Assembly: GCA_016181465.1 (NCBI GenBank)
Contig: JACOZG010000037.1
Coordinates: 1-33,219, forward strand
From: Candidatus Vogelbacteria bacterium
GTDB lineage: Bacteria > Patescibacteriota > Minisyncoccia > Phycocordibacterales > JACOZG01
Length of the DNA: 33,219 bases
Direction: 5' to 3'
Below the pieces are notes generated by a model. The model made no database searches. It saw nothing but the letters and a program-made list of their open reading frames with translations, and was not told where the DNA came from. A program made the position numbers and the translations under genes. Of the stretch, positions 24,439 to 32,500 are shown one piece after another. Position 1 is the first letter of the stretch, and each line of letters starts with the position of its first letter.

Positions 24439-24708
24439 CGAATGATGCGAATAAAATCATCCACAAGGAAATCTCATACAAGATTAATGGGGTATTATTT
24501 AAGGAATTCTTAACCGAAGAACAAATATTGTTGATTTTGTGATCGAAGATAAAATTTTGCTTGATCTAAAAGCTAAACCGATCGTCAACCGCGAGGACTA
24601 CGATCAAATGCAGAGATATTTACAAGCCGGAGGCTATAAGTTAGGATTGATTATCAATTTCAGAAATAAATATCTAAGACCTATTCGTATCATTCGTTTT
24701 AATTCGTA
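24439..24708 (+). pseudogene. GxxExxY-family relic, with 15-bp inverted repeats (24439-24453 / 24682-24696)
   Basis: KIIHKEISYKINGVLFKEFLTEEQILLIL* then, frame-shifted, DFVIEDKILLDLKAKPIVNREDYDQMQRYLQAGGYKLGLIINFRNKYLRPIRIIRFNS*; central G-x-x-E-x-x-Y segment missing. Confidence 0.8.
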
Positions 24709-24721
24709 AATCATTAGTATC

Positions 24722-25147
24722 ATGGCCAAGAAAGTGGAGAAAAAAATTAAACTTCAGATTCCGGCTGGCAAGGCCACGCCGGCGCCACCGGTCGGCACGG
24801 TGCTCGGCCCGGCCGGCGTAAATATCGGCGACTTCGTCAGTAAGTTTAACGCCGCGACGAAAGATTTGGGCGACGATATTATTCCGGTTGAGTTATCGGT
24901 TTATTCGGATCGCAGTTTTGATTTTGTTTTGAAAACACCGCCGGCCTCGCGGCTCTTATTGAAGGCCGCGGGAGTGGAAAAGGGCTCGGGCAAGAATTTA
25001 GTTAGTAAGGCGGGTAAAGTCACCAAAGCGCAAATTCGCGAGATCGCCGAACGCAAACTGCCGGACTTAAACACCACCGACCTTGAAGCGGCCGTCTCTA
25101 TTATTGAGGGCACGGCGCGTTCAATGGGTCTTGAGGTGGCGGGGTAA
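24722..25147 (+). CDS. rplK: 50S ribosomal protein L11
   Basis: [37 protein letters not shown]. Confidence 0.97.
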   Translation: MAKKVEKKIKLQIPAGKATPAPPVGTVLGPAGVNIGDFVSKFNAATKDLGDDIIPVELSVYSDRSFDFVLKTPPASRLLLKAAGVEKGSGKNLVSKAGKVTKAQIREIAERKLPDLNTTDLEAAVSIIEGTARSMGLEVAG

Positions 25148-25156
25148 ATTATTTTC

Positions 25157-25708
25157 ATGGTACTTTCTGATCGAGAAATCAAAGAATACTCCAAAAAATT
25201 TAGAATGATTGAGCCCTTTGTTTCTTCCCAAGTGAGAAAGGGCGTCATTTCTTACGGCGTTTCTTCTTATGGTTATGATATGCGGGTGACTAACGAGTTT
25301 AAAATCTTTACCAACATAAACAATGCAATTGTTGATCCGAAAAATTTTGTCGCCCATTCCCTCGTCGATTTTCAGGGTCAGGTGTGTATTATTCCGCCTA
25401 ATTCTTTCGCCCTGGCGCGAAGCCTGGAATATTTTAGAATACCCAGAGAAGTTCTAGCGATCTGCGTCGGAAAATCAACCTATGCCAGATGCGGCATAAT
25501 CATTAATGTCACCCCGCTTGAGCCGGAATGGGAGGGTTTTGTGACGATTGAAATTTCCAACACCACGCCTCTGCCAGCCAAAATTTACGCCAATGAGGGT
25601 ATCGCTCAAGTTATTTTTATTTGCGGTCGCGAAATTTGCCATATCTCGTATAAAGATAAAAAGGGAAAATATCAAGCCCAGAAAAAACTTACTTTGCCAA
25701 AAATTTAG
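25157..25708 (+). CDS. dcd: dCTP deaminase
   Basis: [50 protein letters not shown]. Confidence 0.93.
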   Translation: MVLSDREIKEYSKKFRMIEPFVSSQVRKGVISYGVSSYGYDMRVTNEFKIFTNINNAIVDPKNFVAHSLVDFQGQVCIIPPNSFALARSLEYFRIPREVLAICVGKSTYARCGIIINVTPLEPEWEGFVTIEISNTTPLPAKIYANEGIAQVIFICGREICHISYKDKKGKYQAQKKLTLPKI

Positions 25709-27001
25709 ATGAAAATCTTCATCTACGACGAGTTTAATCCCGAGGATACGGCGATGTTGCAGGCCCTATATTCCCGTTCAGCGGCCTCGGTCACCGAGCA
25801 TGTGGCGAAAGTGCGTCAGTCCGGCTCCGGCAAGTTTATGGAGAAATATTATGTCGGCTACGGCCACGCCTCGATCGCCGATTGCGGCTCGGCCACCATT
25901 TTTCTTGAAGGTGTGTCCATGCTCGTGGCCAAGGCGGTCCAAGATTGGCCGCTTTACTCCGGTCAGGAGACGAGCTCCCGCTACATGGATCTGTCGCGCC
26001 AGCCGATTATCGACCCGGTCGGTACGCCAGCATCAAGGACTATCCTTGATGGTTGGATGGAATTTTATACGAATAATCAAACGACAGTGGCGGAACATTT
26101 GAAAATTAAATATTCAAAACGCGCCGACGAAGATGAAGCGGTTTATGAACGGGCGATCAAGGCGCGCACCTTTGACATTCTTCGCGGTTTCCTGCCGGCC
26201 GGTGTGACAACCCAACTCTCTTGGCACACCAACTTGCGTCAAGCCTGGGACAAATTGGCTCTGCTCCGTTATTGGCCCTTGCCCGAGGTGCAGGCGGTGG
26301 CTCGGGAAGTTCACCAAAAATTGCGGGGAAAATATCAATCCAGTTTCAGCCACCAGTTATCGGCGGAGCAAGAAAGGTACTGGAAATTTTTAGGCGCCAA
26401 ACACACTTTTTATCTGGAGAAAAAATACCGTGGCAATTTTACCGCCAAGACAAATATCAAACCAGCTGAACTTAATCGTTACCGCGGCATTTTGCGCCGC
26501 CGGCCGCCGAAAACCAATTTGCCTCACTTTCTTTCTCGCCTCGGTCATTGCACTTTTGATTTTCTTTTGGATTTTGGTTCTTTCCGCGACATTCACCGGC
26601 ATCGGAACGGCGTTTGCCGGATGCCGTTTCTCACCACGCGCTTTGGTTTTAATCAGTGGTATCTGGAGCAACTGCCGGAGGCATTGCGACTGAAGGCTAA
26701 GAAATTAATTGCTGAACAAAAAATCGCCATCGCCAAACTAAAAGTGCCGCACGAACTAACGCAGTATTATATCGCGATGGGCTTTAATGTTACCTGCCAA
26801 GTCAGTTACGGTCTGCCAGCGACGGTTTATGTGGTTGAGCTTCGGTCTGGAAAAATGGTCCACCCGACGCTCCGGCGGGTGGCGCATAAAATGGACGCGT
26901 TTTTGCGCCGCAAATTTCCGGCGCTCAAACTTTACTCTGATCTTGATCCGGATGATTGGGACATCCGCCGCGGTCGGCAGGATATTAAGGAGAAACCCTA
27001 A
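25709..27001 (+). CDS. ThyX-like (FAD-dependent thymidylate synthase family) protein
   Basis: YVGYGHASIADCG, SGQETSSRYMDLSRQPIIDPVG, FRDIHRHRNGVCRMPFLTTRFGF. Confidence 0.8.
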   Translation: MKIFIYDEFNPEDTAMLQALYSRSAASVTEHVAKVRQSGSGKFMEKYYVGYGHASIADCGSATIFLEGVSMLVAKAVQDWPLYSGQETSSRYMDLSRQPIIDPVGTPASRTILDGWMEFYTNNQTTVAEHLKIKYSKRADEDEAVYERAIKARTFDILRGFLPAGVTTQLSWHTNLRQAWDKLALLRYWPLPEVQAVAREVHQKLRGKYQSSFSHQLSAEQERYWKFLGAKHTFYLEKKYRGNFTAKTNIKPAELNRYRGILRRRPPKTNLPHFLSRLGHCTFDFLLDFGSFRDIHRHRNGVCRMPFLTTRFGFNQWYLEQLPEALRLKAKKLIAEQKIAIAKLKVPHELTQYYIAMGFNVTCQVSYGLPATVYVVELRSGKMVHPTLRRVAHKMDAFLRRKFPALKLYSDLDPDDWDIRRGRQDIKEKP

Positions 27002-27111
27002 ATGTGCGACATCTGATGTCTAACATTTGCTGCTTGACTCTTTGTTTATGTTTAGGTTAGTTTAATGATTGGACGACCGATCTTGAATGTTAAACCGAAA
27101 GGGGTGATCGA

Positions 27112-27534
27112 ATGAGGAAAATCGTTGATGCCGCTCTTTGTTGTGACGGCAAGATGTTGTTATGTTTGAAGGAAGTTTCTCATAGTCCGGGCGAATTGTT
27201 CTGGATTCCTCCGGGTGGCAAAGCAGAACCCGGCGAGAGTGATTTTCTTGCGATCCAGCGAGAACTCAAAGAGGAGTTGGGAATAACCCCCCGCCTGTTC
27301 GCCACCCGCGGCATTATCCTGCGGCGCTACTCCAAGCATCAGGGAGATTGGTTTGGAGATCAGATAGAGGTTCAGCATTTTGTCGCCGAACTCGATGAAC
27401 CGGTCCCATTTCAATTGCTGGCTGATCAACAGAGAACTATTTGGGCCCCGGTGCCGCCGGCCGGCGGCTTGGTCCTTTCAATCACTGAAGCCTTGATGAT
27501 TAGTTTACGTCTCGGTGGTTATCTTCATTCCTAA
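27112..27534 (+). CDS. Nudix hydrolase
   Basis: PPGGKAEPGESDFLAIQRELKEELGI Nudix box (GX5EX7REUXEEXGU); SD aaaggggtg. Confidence 0.92.
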   Translation: MRKIVDAALCCDGKMLLCLKEVSHSPGELFWIPPGGKAEPGESDFLAIQRELKEELGITPRLFATRGIILRRYSKHQGDWFGDQIEVQHFVAELDEPVPFQLLADQQRTIWAPVPPAGGLVLSITEALMISLRLGGYLHS

Positions 27535-27563
27535 CTTTTGACTTGGAAGCTTCGCTTCCACCG

Positions 27564-27594
27564 CCTGGCACTCTCTTATGGTGCCGGGCTTTTT
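27564..27594 (+). terminator. Rho-independent terminator
   Basis: cctggcac-tctcttatg-gtgccggg cttttt, preceded by a second hairpin tggaagc-ttc-gcttcca at 27544-27560. Confidence 0.85.
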
Positions 27595-27627
27595 CCTTTT
27601 CCGGTTTTTTCTGCTAATCTTTAGCCG

Positions 27628-28800
27628 ATGAAAGACCGACAGGTGGAGCGATTAATTAAGGCCGAGCGCGCCCGGCAAAAGCGGGTGATTAATCTGATCG
27701 CCTCGGAGAATTATGTCTCGCCTGATGTGCTCGCGGCGCTCGGCTCGGAACTAACGAATAAATACGCCGAGGGCTACGCCAAGTATCGTTACTACGGCGG
27801 CAATGAGATCTTGGACAAAATTGAGGATTTGTGCCAGCAACGCGCCCTAAAACTTTACAAGCTACAAGCTAAAAACTGGAGCGTGAATGTTCAGCCGCTG
27901 TCCGGTTCGCCGGCCAACCTCGCGGTCTATTTCGCTCTCATGCCGCTCGGCGGGAAAATTATGGGGCTGGCGCTTGATCACGGTGGCCACTTGACGCACG
28001 GGCACAAGGTTTCCATCACCGGTAAGTTTTGGACGCCGGTTTACTACGGCGTCTCGCGCCAGACCGAACGATTGGATTATGATGAAATCGCGGCGATCGC
28101 GCGGCGCGAGCAACCGCAAATTATCGTTACCGGTTACACGGCTTATTCGCGGATTATTGATTGGCAAAAGTTCCGTCAGGTCGCCGATAGCGTTGGCGCT
28201 TACTTGATGGTGGATATGTCGCATCTGGCCGGACTTATCGCCGGCGGGGTTTATCCCTCGCCATTTCTGTACGCCGATGTGGTCACAACCACGGCGCATA
28301 AAACTTTGCGCGGCCCGCGCGCGGCGCTGATTTTTTCAAAAATTGATCAGCGTGAGTTGGGCAAGAAAATCGACCGGGCGATCTTTCCCGGTCTCCAAGG
28401 CGGTCCACATTTGAATCAAATTGCCGCGGCCGCCGTCGCGCTCGGCGAGGCGGCCCGGCCCGAATTTAAAAAATACGCCCGGCAGGTGGTGAAAAACGCC
28501 AGAGCTTTAGCCGGTGAGTTTACTCGCTTAGGTTGGCGTCTGGTTTCCGGCGGCACTGATTCTCATTTGTTTTTGATTGATGTTTGGCAAAATGGTCATG
28601 GCATTTCCGGCAAAACCGCGAGCGAGCGGTTGGAGAAAGAAGGGATCATTGTTAACAAAAACACGATCCCGTTTGACACCCGTTCGCCGTCTGATCCTTC
28701 CGGCATCCGGCTGGGGACCGCCGCCGAGACCACGTGCGGGAAAAAGGAGGAGGACTTCATCCTCATCGCGCGGAGGATTGATAAAATTCTGCGTTCTTAA
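27628..28800 (+). CDS. glyA: Serine hydroxymethyltransferase
   Basis: NLIASENYVSPDVLAALGSELTNKYAEGYAKYRYYGGNEILDKIEDLCQQRA...VTTTAHKTLRGPRAALIF. Confidence 0.97.
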   Translation: MKDRQVERLIKAERARQKRVINLIASENYVSPDVLAALGSELTNKYAEGYAKYRYYGGNEILDKIEDLCQQRALKLYKLQAKNWSVNVQPLSGSPANLAVYFALMPLGGKIMGLALDHGGHLTHGHKVSITGKFWTPVYYGVSRQTERLDYDEIAAIARREQPQIIVTGYTAYSRIIDWQKFRQVADSVGAYLMVDMSHLAGLIAGGVYPSPFLYADVVTTTAHKTLRGPRAALIFSKIDQRELGKKIDRAIFPGLQGGPHLNQIAAAAVALGEAARPEFKKYARQVVKNARALAGEFTRLGWRLVSGGTDSHLFLIDVWQNGHGISGKTASERLEKEGIIVNKNTIPFDTRSPSDPSGIRLGTAAETTCGKKEEDFILIARRIDKILRS

Positions 28801-28806
28801 TTATCT

Positions 28807-29076
28807 TTATTCGTATGTTTCTCGGCGATGCTTGACGCGCAAGATTATCAATATCGTTAAGCTATTTTTTGTTCCCAGTTCAAATATGGCTCGGTAATCG
28901 CCAATGCGGAAACGGTACAAATTTTCAAACGGCGGCTTCAACGGTTTAGCGAATTTCAGCGGCTCGTCTTGACCGGCAAACCACTCTAGTTTTTTGGTAA
29001 TGCGGTCAGCTATCTTTTTGTCTAGTCCGGCCAGATCATCAATCGCCCGGCGACTGTAGAGTAACCCACTTTTCAC
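28807..29076 (-). CDS. RelE/ParE-family toxin
   Basis: YSRRAIDDLAGLDKKIADRITKKLEWF...LKPPFENLYRFRIGDYRAIFEL...ILRVKHRRETYE. Confidence 0.9.
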   Translation of the reverse strand: MKSGLLYSRRAIDDLAGLDKKIADRITKKLEWFAGQDEPLKFAKPLKPPFENLYRFRIGDYRAIFELGTKNSLTILIILRVKHRRETYE

Positions 29077-29321
29077 AAGCCCAGCATTTGCCGTGCCTCT
29101 TTTTGGGTATAGAGACGCCCGGCCCGGACATCGGCGTGTGCTTCTTCCATATCGCGACGGAAGGTTTCGATTAAAGCGTTTTGATCAGACAGAGGCCGGA
29201 GTTCAAACAACGGCTCATTTTTGCGCAAAACAATCAGTCGCTCTCGGCGCTTTCTCGCGGCGGAGCTGATCTTGGCCATATTTTGGCGCAGTTCTTTTAT
29301 CCCGATAAATTTTATTGCCAT
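29073..29321 (-). CDS. Phd/YefM-family antitoxin
   Basis: MAIKFIGIKELRQNMAKISSAARKRRERLIVLRKNEPLFELRPL; 4-bp ATGA overlap with relE-like gene. Confidence 0.85.
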   Translation of the reverse strand: MAIKFIGIKELRQNMAKISSAARKRRERLIVLRKNEPLFELRPLSDQNALIETFRRDMEEAHADVRAGRLYTQKEARQMLGL

Positions 29322-29338
29322 GGTGTACCTTAAGTATA
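29322..29338 (-). promoter_or_regulatory. Imperfect palindromic operator candidate of the Phd-RelE operon
   Basis: gtgtaccttaagtatac immediately upstream of the antitoxin ATG, overlapping minus-strand TATACT. Confidence 0.5.
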
Positions 29339-29385
29339 CCCCCTCCGAATTAGTCGTCAAGGGCATTTTATGATAATCTTTTTTT

Positions 29386-30081
29386 ATGACTAAACGCGGC
29401 AAACTGATCGTCATTGACGGCATTGACGGCTCGGGCAAGGCCACGCAGGTGAAGTTGTTGGCGGAGAAGTTAAGGCAGCTCAAGATCAGAGTTAAAACTA
29501 TTGATTTTCCTCGTTACTACGACAACTTTTTCGGCCGGCTGATCGGCGAATATTTGTCCGGCGCTTACGGCGATTTCATCAAGACCGATCCGCGGGTGGC
29601 TTCGGTGCTTTACGCCGCGGATCGGTTTGAATCCAGTCAGCAGATCAGAAAGTGGTTGGCTGATGATTTGATCGTGATTGCCGACCGTTATGTCAGCGCC
29701 AATCAGATTCACCAGGGAGGAAAAATTTCAGACAAGAAAGAGCGGCGGAATTTTATGCAATGGCTGGAAGCGATGGAATACGGGATTTTCCAAATTCCCA
29801 AACCGGATTTGGTGATTTTCCTGGATGTGCCGTACGAGGTTAGTCGTGCTTGGCTCCAAAAAAAGATTACGCAACGTCAGAAAAAATATCTTGCCGGGCG
29901 TAAAGATGTGGCCGAGGACAATCTCTTGCATTTGAAAAATTCCCGTCAATGCGCTTTGAATTTAGCCAAACAAAATAAAAATTGGGCGCGCCTAGAATGT
30001 TGCCGGGGGCAGATATGCTTGTTGCCGGATGAAGTTAATCAGAAAGTGTTCACTATAATTAAAAAACGTCTCGGGCTATAA
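29386..30081 (+). CDS. tmk: Thymidylate kinase
   Basis: GKLIVIDGIDGSGKATQVKLLAEKL, VIADRYVSANQIHQGGK. Confidence 0.95.
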   Translation: MTKRGKLIVIDGIDGSGKATQVKLLAEKLRQLKIRVKTIDFPRYYDNFFGRLIGEYLSGAYGDFIKTDPRVASVLYAADRFESSQQIRKWLADDLIVIADRYVSANQIHQGGKISDKKERRNFMQWLEAMEYGIFQIPKPDLVIFLDVPYEVSRAWLQKKITQRQKKYLAGRKDVAEDNLLHLKNSRQCALNLAKQNKNWARLECCRGQICLLPDEVNQKVFTIIKKRLGL

Positions 30082-30088
30082 TTGAAAA

Positions 30089-31753
30089 ATGCTGGAAGAT
30101 TTAACGGCTTGGTTGAATGCGGCGGCCCGCGAGTTGGCGCCGTCTGGAGCCGGCGCCGCCGAATGGGATTACCCTGATCTTGGCCGCGGCGACTATGCGA
30201 CGGCCTGGCCCTTAAAAGCGGCGCGTCAGCTCGGCCAGCCGCCGCTCGTTCTGGCTCGGTCGCTCGCGGCCAAATTAGAGACCGCGCGGCCGGCCTCCGT
30301 TCGCGGGCTCGAGGCGGTGCCACCCGGCTTTGTCAATTTCTGGCTGACGGCTGATTTTTTTCAGCAAAATCTGGAACAAATTCTCAAGACCCCGAGCGAT
30401 TACGGCCGCGGCAATCTTTACGCCGGGCGAAAAGTGCTGATTGAATACACCGACCCCAATCCGTTTAAGGAGTTTCATCTTGGGCATTTGATGTCCAACG
30501 CGATCGGCGAATCTGTTTCTAGGTTGATTGAGTCGCAGGGCGCCGAGGTTCGGCGCGCCTGCTATCAGGGCGATGTCGGTCTCCACGCGGCTAAGGCGAT
30601 TTACGGTAAATCAAAAGTCAAAGGCCAAAAGGCCGAGGCTTGGGGTCAGGCCTATGTCCTGGGAACGCAGGCTTACGACAATGACGAAAGGGCCAAACAA
30701 GAGATCATTAAGCTTAATCGCAAAATTTACGACCGGAGCGATCCAGCCATCAATCAGCTTTATGATCAAGGTCGGCAGGCGAGTCTGGATTATTTTGAAA
30801 CCATTTACCGCCGGCTCGGCACCAAGTTTGATTTTTATTTTTTTGAAAGCGAGAGCGGTCCGGTCGGCCAAGAATTAGTAACGCAAAATACCGGCCGGGT
30901 TTTTGAAGCGAGCACCGGCGCTCTTGTTTTCCGCGGCGAGCAGCGCGGCAGCTCTTTACACACGCGGGTGTTTGTCACCAAAGAGGGATTGCCAACCTAC
31001 GAGGCTAAGGAACTTGGATTAGTTAAACTCAAACAGGAAAAGTGGCCCCACGATCTCTCCGTGGTTATTACCGGTAATGAAGTGGTTGAATATTTCAAGG
31101 TGGTGTTAGCGGCGATGCAGGAAGTTTTACCGGCCGCGGCGGCGAAAATCAATCATCTCGCGCACGGGATGTTGCGGTTGCCCGAGGGCAAAATGTCTTC
31201 GCGCACCGGCGAGGTGATTACCGCCGAGCGCCTGATCGAAGAGGTAAAAAGCAAACTCGTAAGTAAAATCGGCGATAGAAATTATGCTGTCGAAGCAGTA
31301 GCGCTTGGGGCAATCAAGTACGCAATTTTGAAACAAGCGCCCGGCCGGGACATTATTTTTGATTTGGATAAATCTTTGTCGCTTGAAGGCGATTCCGGAC
31401 CCTATCTTCAATACGCGGTGGTTCGGGCGCGCGCGGTTTTGGCCAAGGCCGCGGCCGCTAATTTGGTTCCGGATTCAGCTCAACCAGAATCAGGAGATTT
31501 CAGACTGGAACGGTCGCTCTATCGTTTTCCAGATGCGGTCCGGCGCGCGGCTGAACGCGACGCGCCGAATTTGCTCGTGACTTATCTGACTGAACTGGCC
31601 GCCGCCTTCAATCATTTCTATGCCGAGAAAATAATTATTGATCCGGCGGCGCCCATCGTTTCCAAGTATCGGTTGGCGCTGACCGCCGCCGCCGCCGCGG
31701 TCCTCGCCAACGGTTTGGGTCTCTTGGCGATCCCTATTCCTGATCGCATGTAG
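30089..31753 (+). CDS. argS: Arginyl-tRNA synthetase
   Basis: EYTDPNPFKEFHLGHLMSNAIGESVSRLIESQGAEVRRACYQGDVGLHAAKAI...HGMLRLPEGKMSSRTGEVI. Confidence 0.97.
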   Translation: MLEDLTAWLNAAARELAPSGAGAAEWDYPDLGRGDYATAWPLKAARQLGQPPLVLARSLAAKLETARPASVRGLEAVPPGFVNFWLTADFFQQNLEQILKTPSDYGRGNLYAGRKVLIEYTDPNPFKEFHLGHLMSNAIGESVSRLIESQGAEVRRACYQGDVGLHAAKAIYGKSKVKGQKAEAWGQAYVLGTQAYDNDERAKQEIIKLNRKIYDRSDPAINQLYDQGRQASLDYFETIYRRLGTKFDFYFFESESGPVGQELVTQNTGRVFEASTGALVFRGEQRGSSLHTRVFVTKEGLPTYEAKELGLVKLKQEKWPHDLSVVITGNEVVEYFKVVLAAMQEVLPAAAAKINHLAHGMLRLPEGKMSSRTGEVITAERLIEEVKSKLVSKIGDRNYAVEAVALGAIKYAILKQAPGRDIIFDLDKSLSLEGDSGPYLQYAVVRARAVLAKAAAANLVPDSAQPESGDFRLERSLYRFPDAVRRAAERDAPNLLVTYLTELAAAFNHFYAEKIIIDPAAPIVSKYRLALTAAAAAVLANGLGLLAIPIPDRM

Positions 31754-31798
31754 CATTACTAGTGATATTTTTCGTGTCCACCATCCTTTCATCCCTTG

Positions 31799-31835
31799 TC
31801 TTAAACAACTTCCGATCGTACACTATTTAAGATAT
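31799..31835 (+). promoter_or_regulatory. 37-bp dyad promoter element copy R1
   Basis: TCTTAAACAACTTCCGATCGTACACTATTTAAGATAT; arms TCTTAAA/TTTAAGA around CGATCG. Confidence 0.75.
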
Positions 31836-31843
31836 TGAAACTT

Positions 31844-32407
31844 ATGACCAAGGATCGGCGGACAAAAGTTAAACAGGCAATTCTGTCAGTTCTGGCGGTT
31901 GGTGGTGTTTTGGTTTTTGCCGCCCTTGCTCCTAACTGCGTTCAGTTATTGAAGTATGTCATTAAAACTCCGCGTCAACGCTCAAACCGTTTTTATTACC
32001 TAAAATCAATAGTCGGGAAGATGACCGACGATGGTTTAGTCATTTTTGGTAAAAATAGTCAGGGGCAGACCGTGATTCGTCTGACAGAAAAAGGAAAGGA
32101 AGAGTTACAGCGATACGAGCTCGGCGTGCAGAAAATCGTTAAACCGCGACGGTGGGATGGAAAGTATCGGCTGATCATTTTCGATATCAAAGAATGGAAG
32201 CGGGGAGTACGCGACGAGTTACGCCATTGGTTGAAACGTTTGGGATTCTTGCCGCTTCAGCGGAGTGTCTGGGTTTATCCTTATGAATGTCGCAAGGTCA
32301 TAGTTCTATTAAAATCCCATTTCAAGATCGGCCGCGAAGTGCTTTATATTACAGCTGACGAAATCGAGAACGACCACTGGCTCCGACGCGAGTTCGGTTT
32401 AACCTAG
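31844..32407 (+). CDS. PaaX-C / Cas2-like fold protein with N-terminal TM and wHTH-like region
   Basis: Internal ATG 31844; hydrophobic N-term, YYLKSIVGKMTDDGLVIFG...VIRLTEKGKEEL; WDGKYRLIIFDIKEWKRGVRDELRHWLKRLGFLPLQRSVWVYPYECRKVIVLLKSHF. Confidence 0.8.
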   Translation: MTKDRRTKVKQAILSVLAVGGVLVFAALAPNCVQLLKYVIKTPRQRSNRFYYLKSIVGKMTDDGLVIFGKNSQGQTVIRLTEKGKEELQRYELGVQKIVKPRRWDGKYRLIIFDIKEWKRGVRDELRHWLKRLGFLPLQRSVWVYPYECRKVIVLLKSHFKIGREVLYITADEIENDHWLRREFGLT

Positions 32408-32417
32408 TTTGTTATCA

Positions 32418-32454
32418 TCTTAAACAATTTACGATCGTGGATTATTTAAGATAT
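32418..32454 (+). promoter_or_regulatory. 37-bp dyad promoter element copy R2
   Basis: TCTTAAACAATTTACGATCGTGGATTATTTAAGATAT; 32/37 identical to R1. Confidence 0.75.
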
Positions 32455-32500
32455 GAAGTAAATGTAGACACCGAGAATATTATTAAGCTAAAATGCGGGC

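Noticed and set aside
26031-26051. catcaagga-cta-tccttgatg hairpin in the ThyX-like CDS as another inserted element
   Set aside because: The encoded VGTPASRTILDGWMEFY segment looks like normal family sequence with no obvious extra loop, so it is not counted as an insertion.
31844-32407. CRISPR-Cas locus based on the Cas2-like fold
   Set aside because: No repeat-spacer array and no cas1 or effector in the window; R1/R2 are only two promoter-positioned copies 619 bp apart with a gene between.
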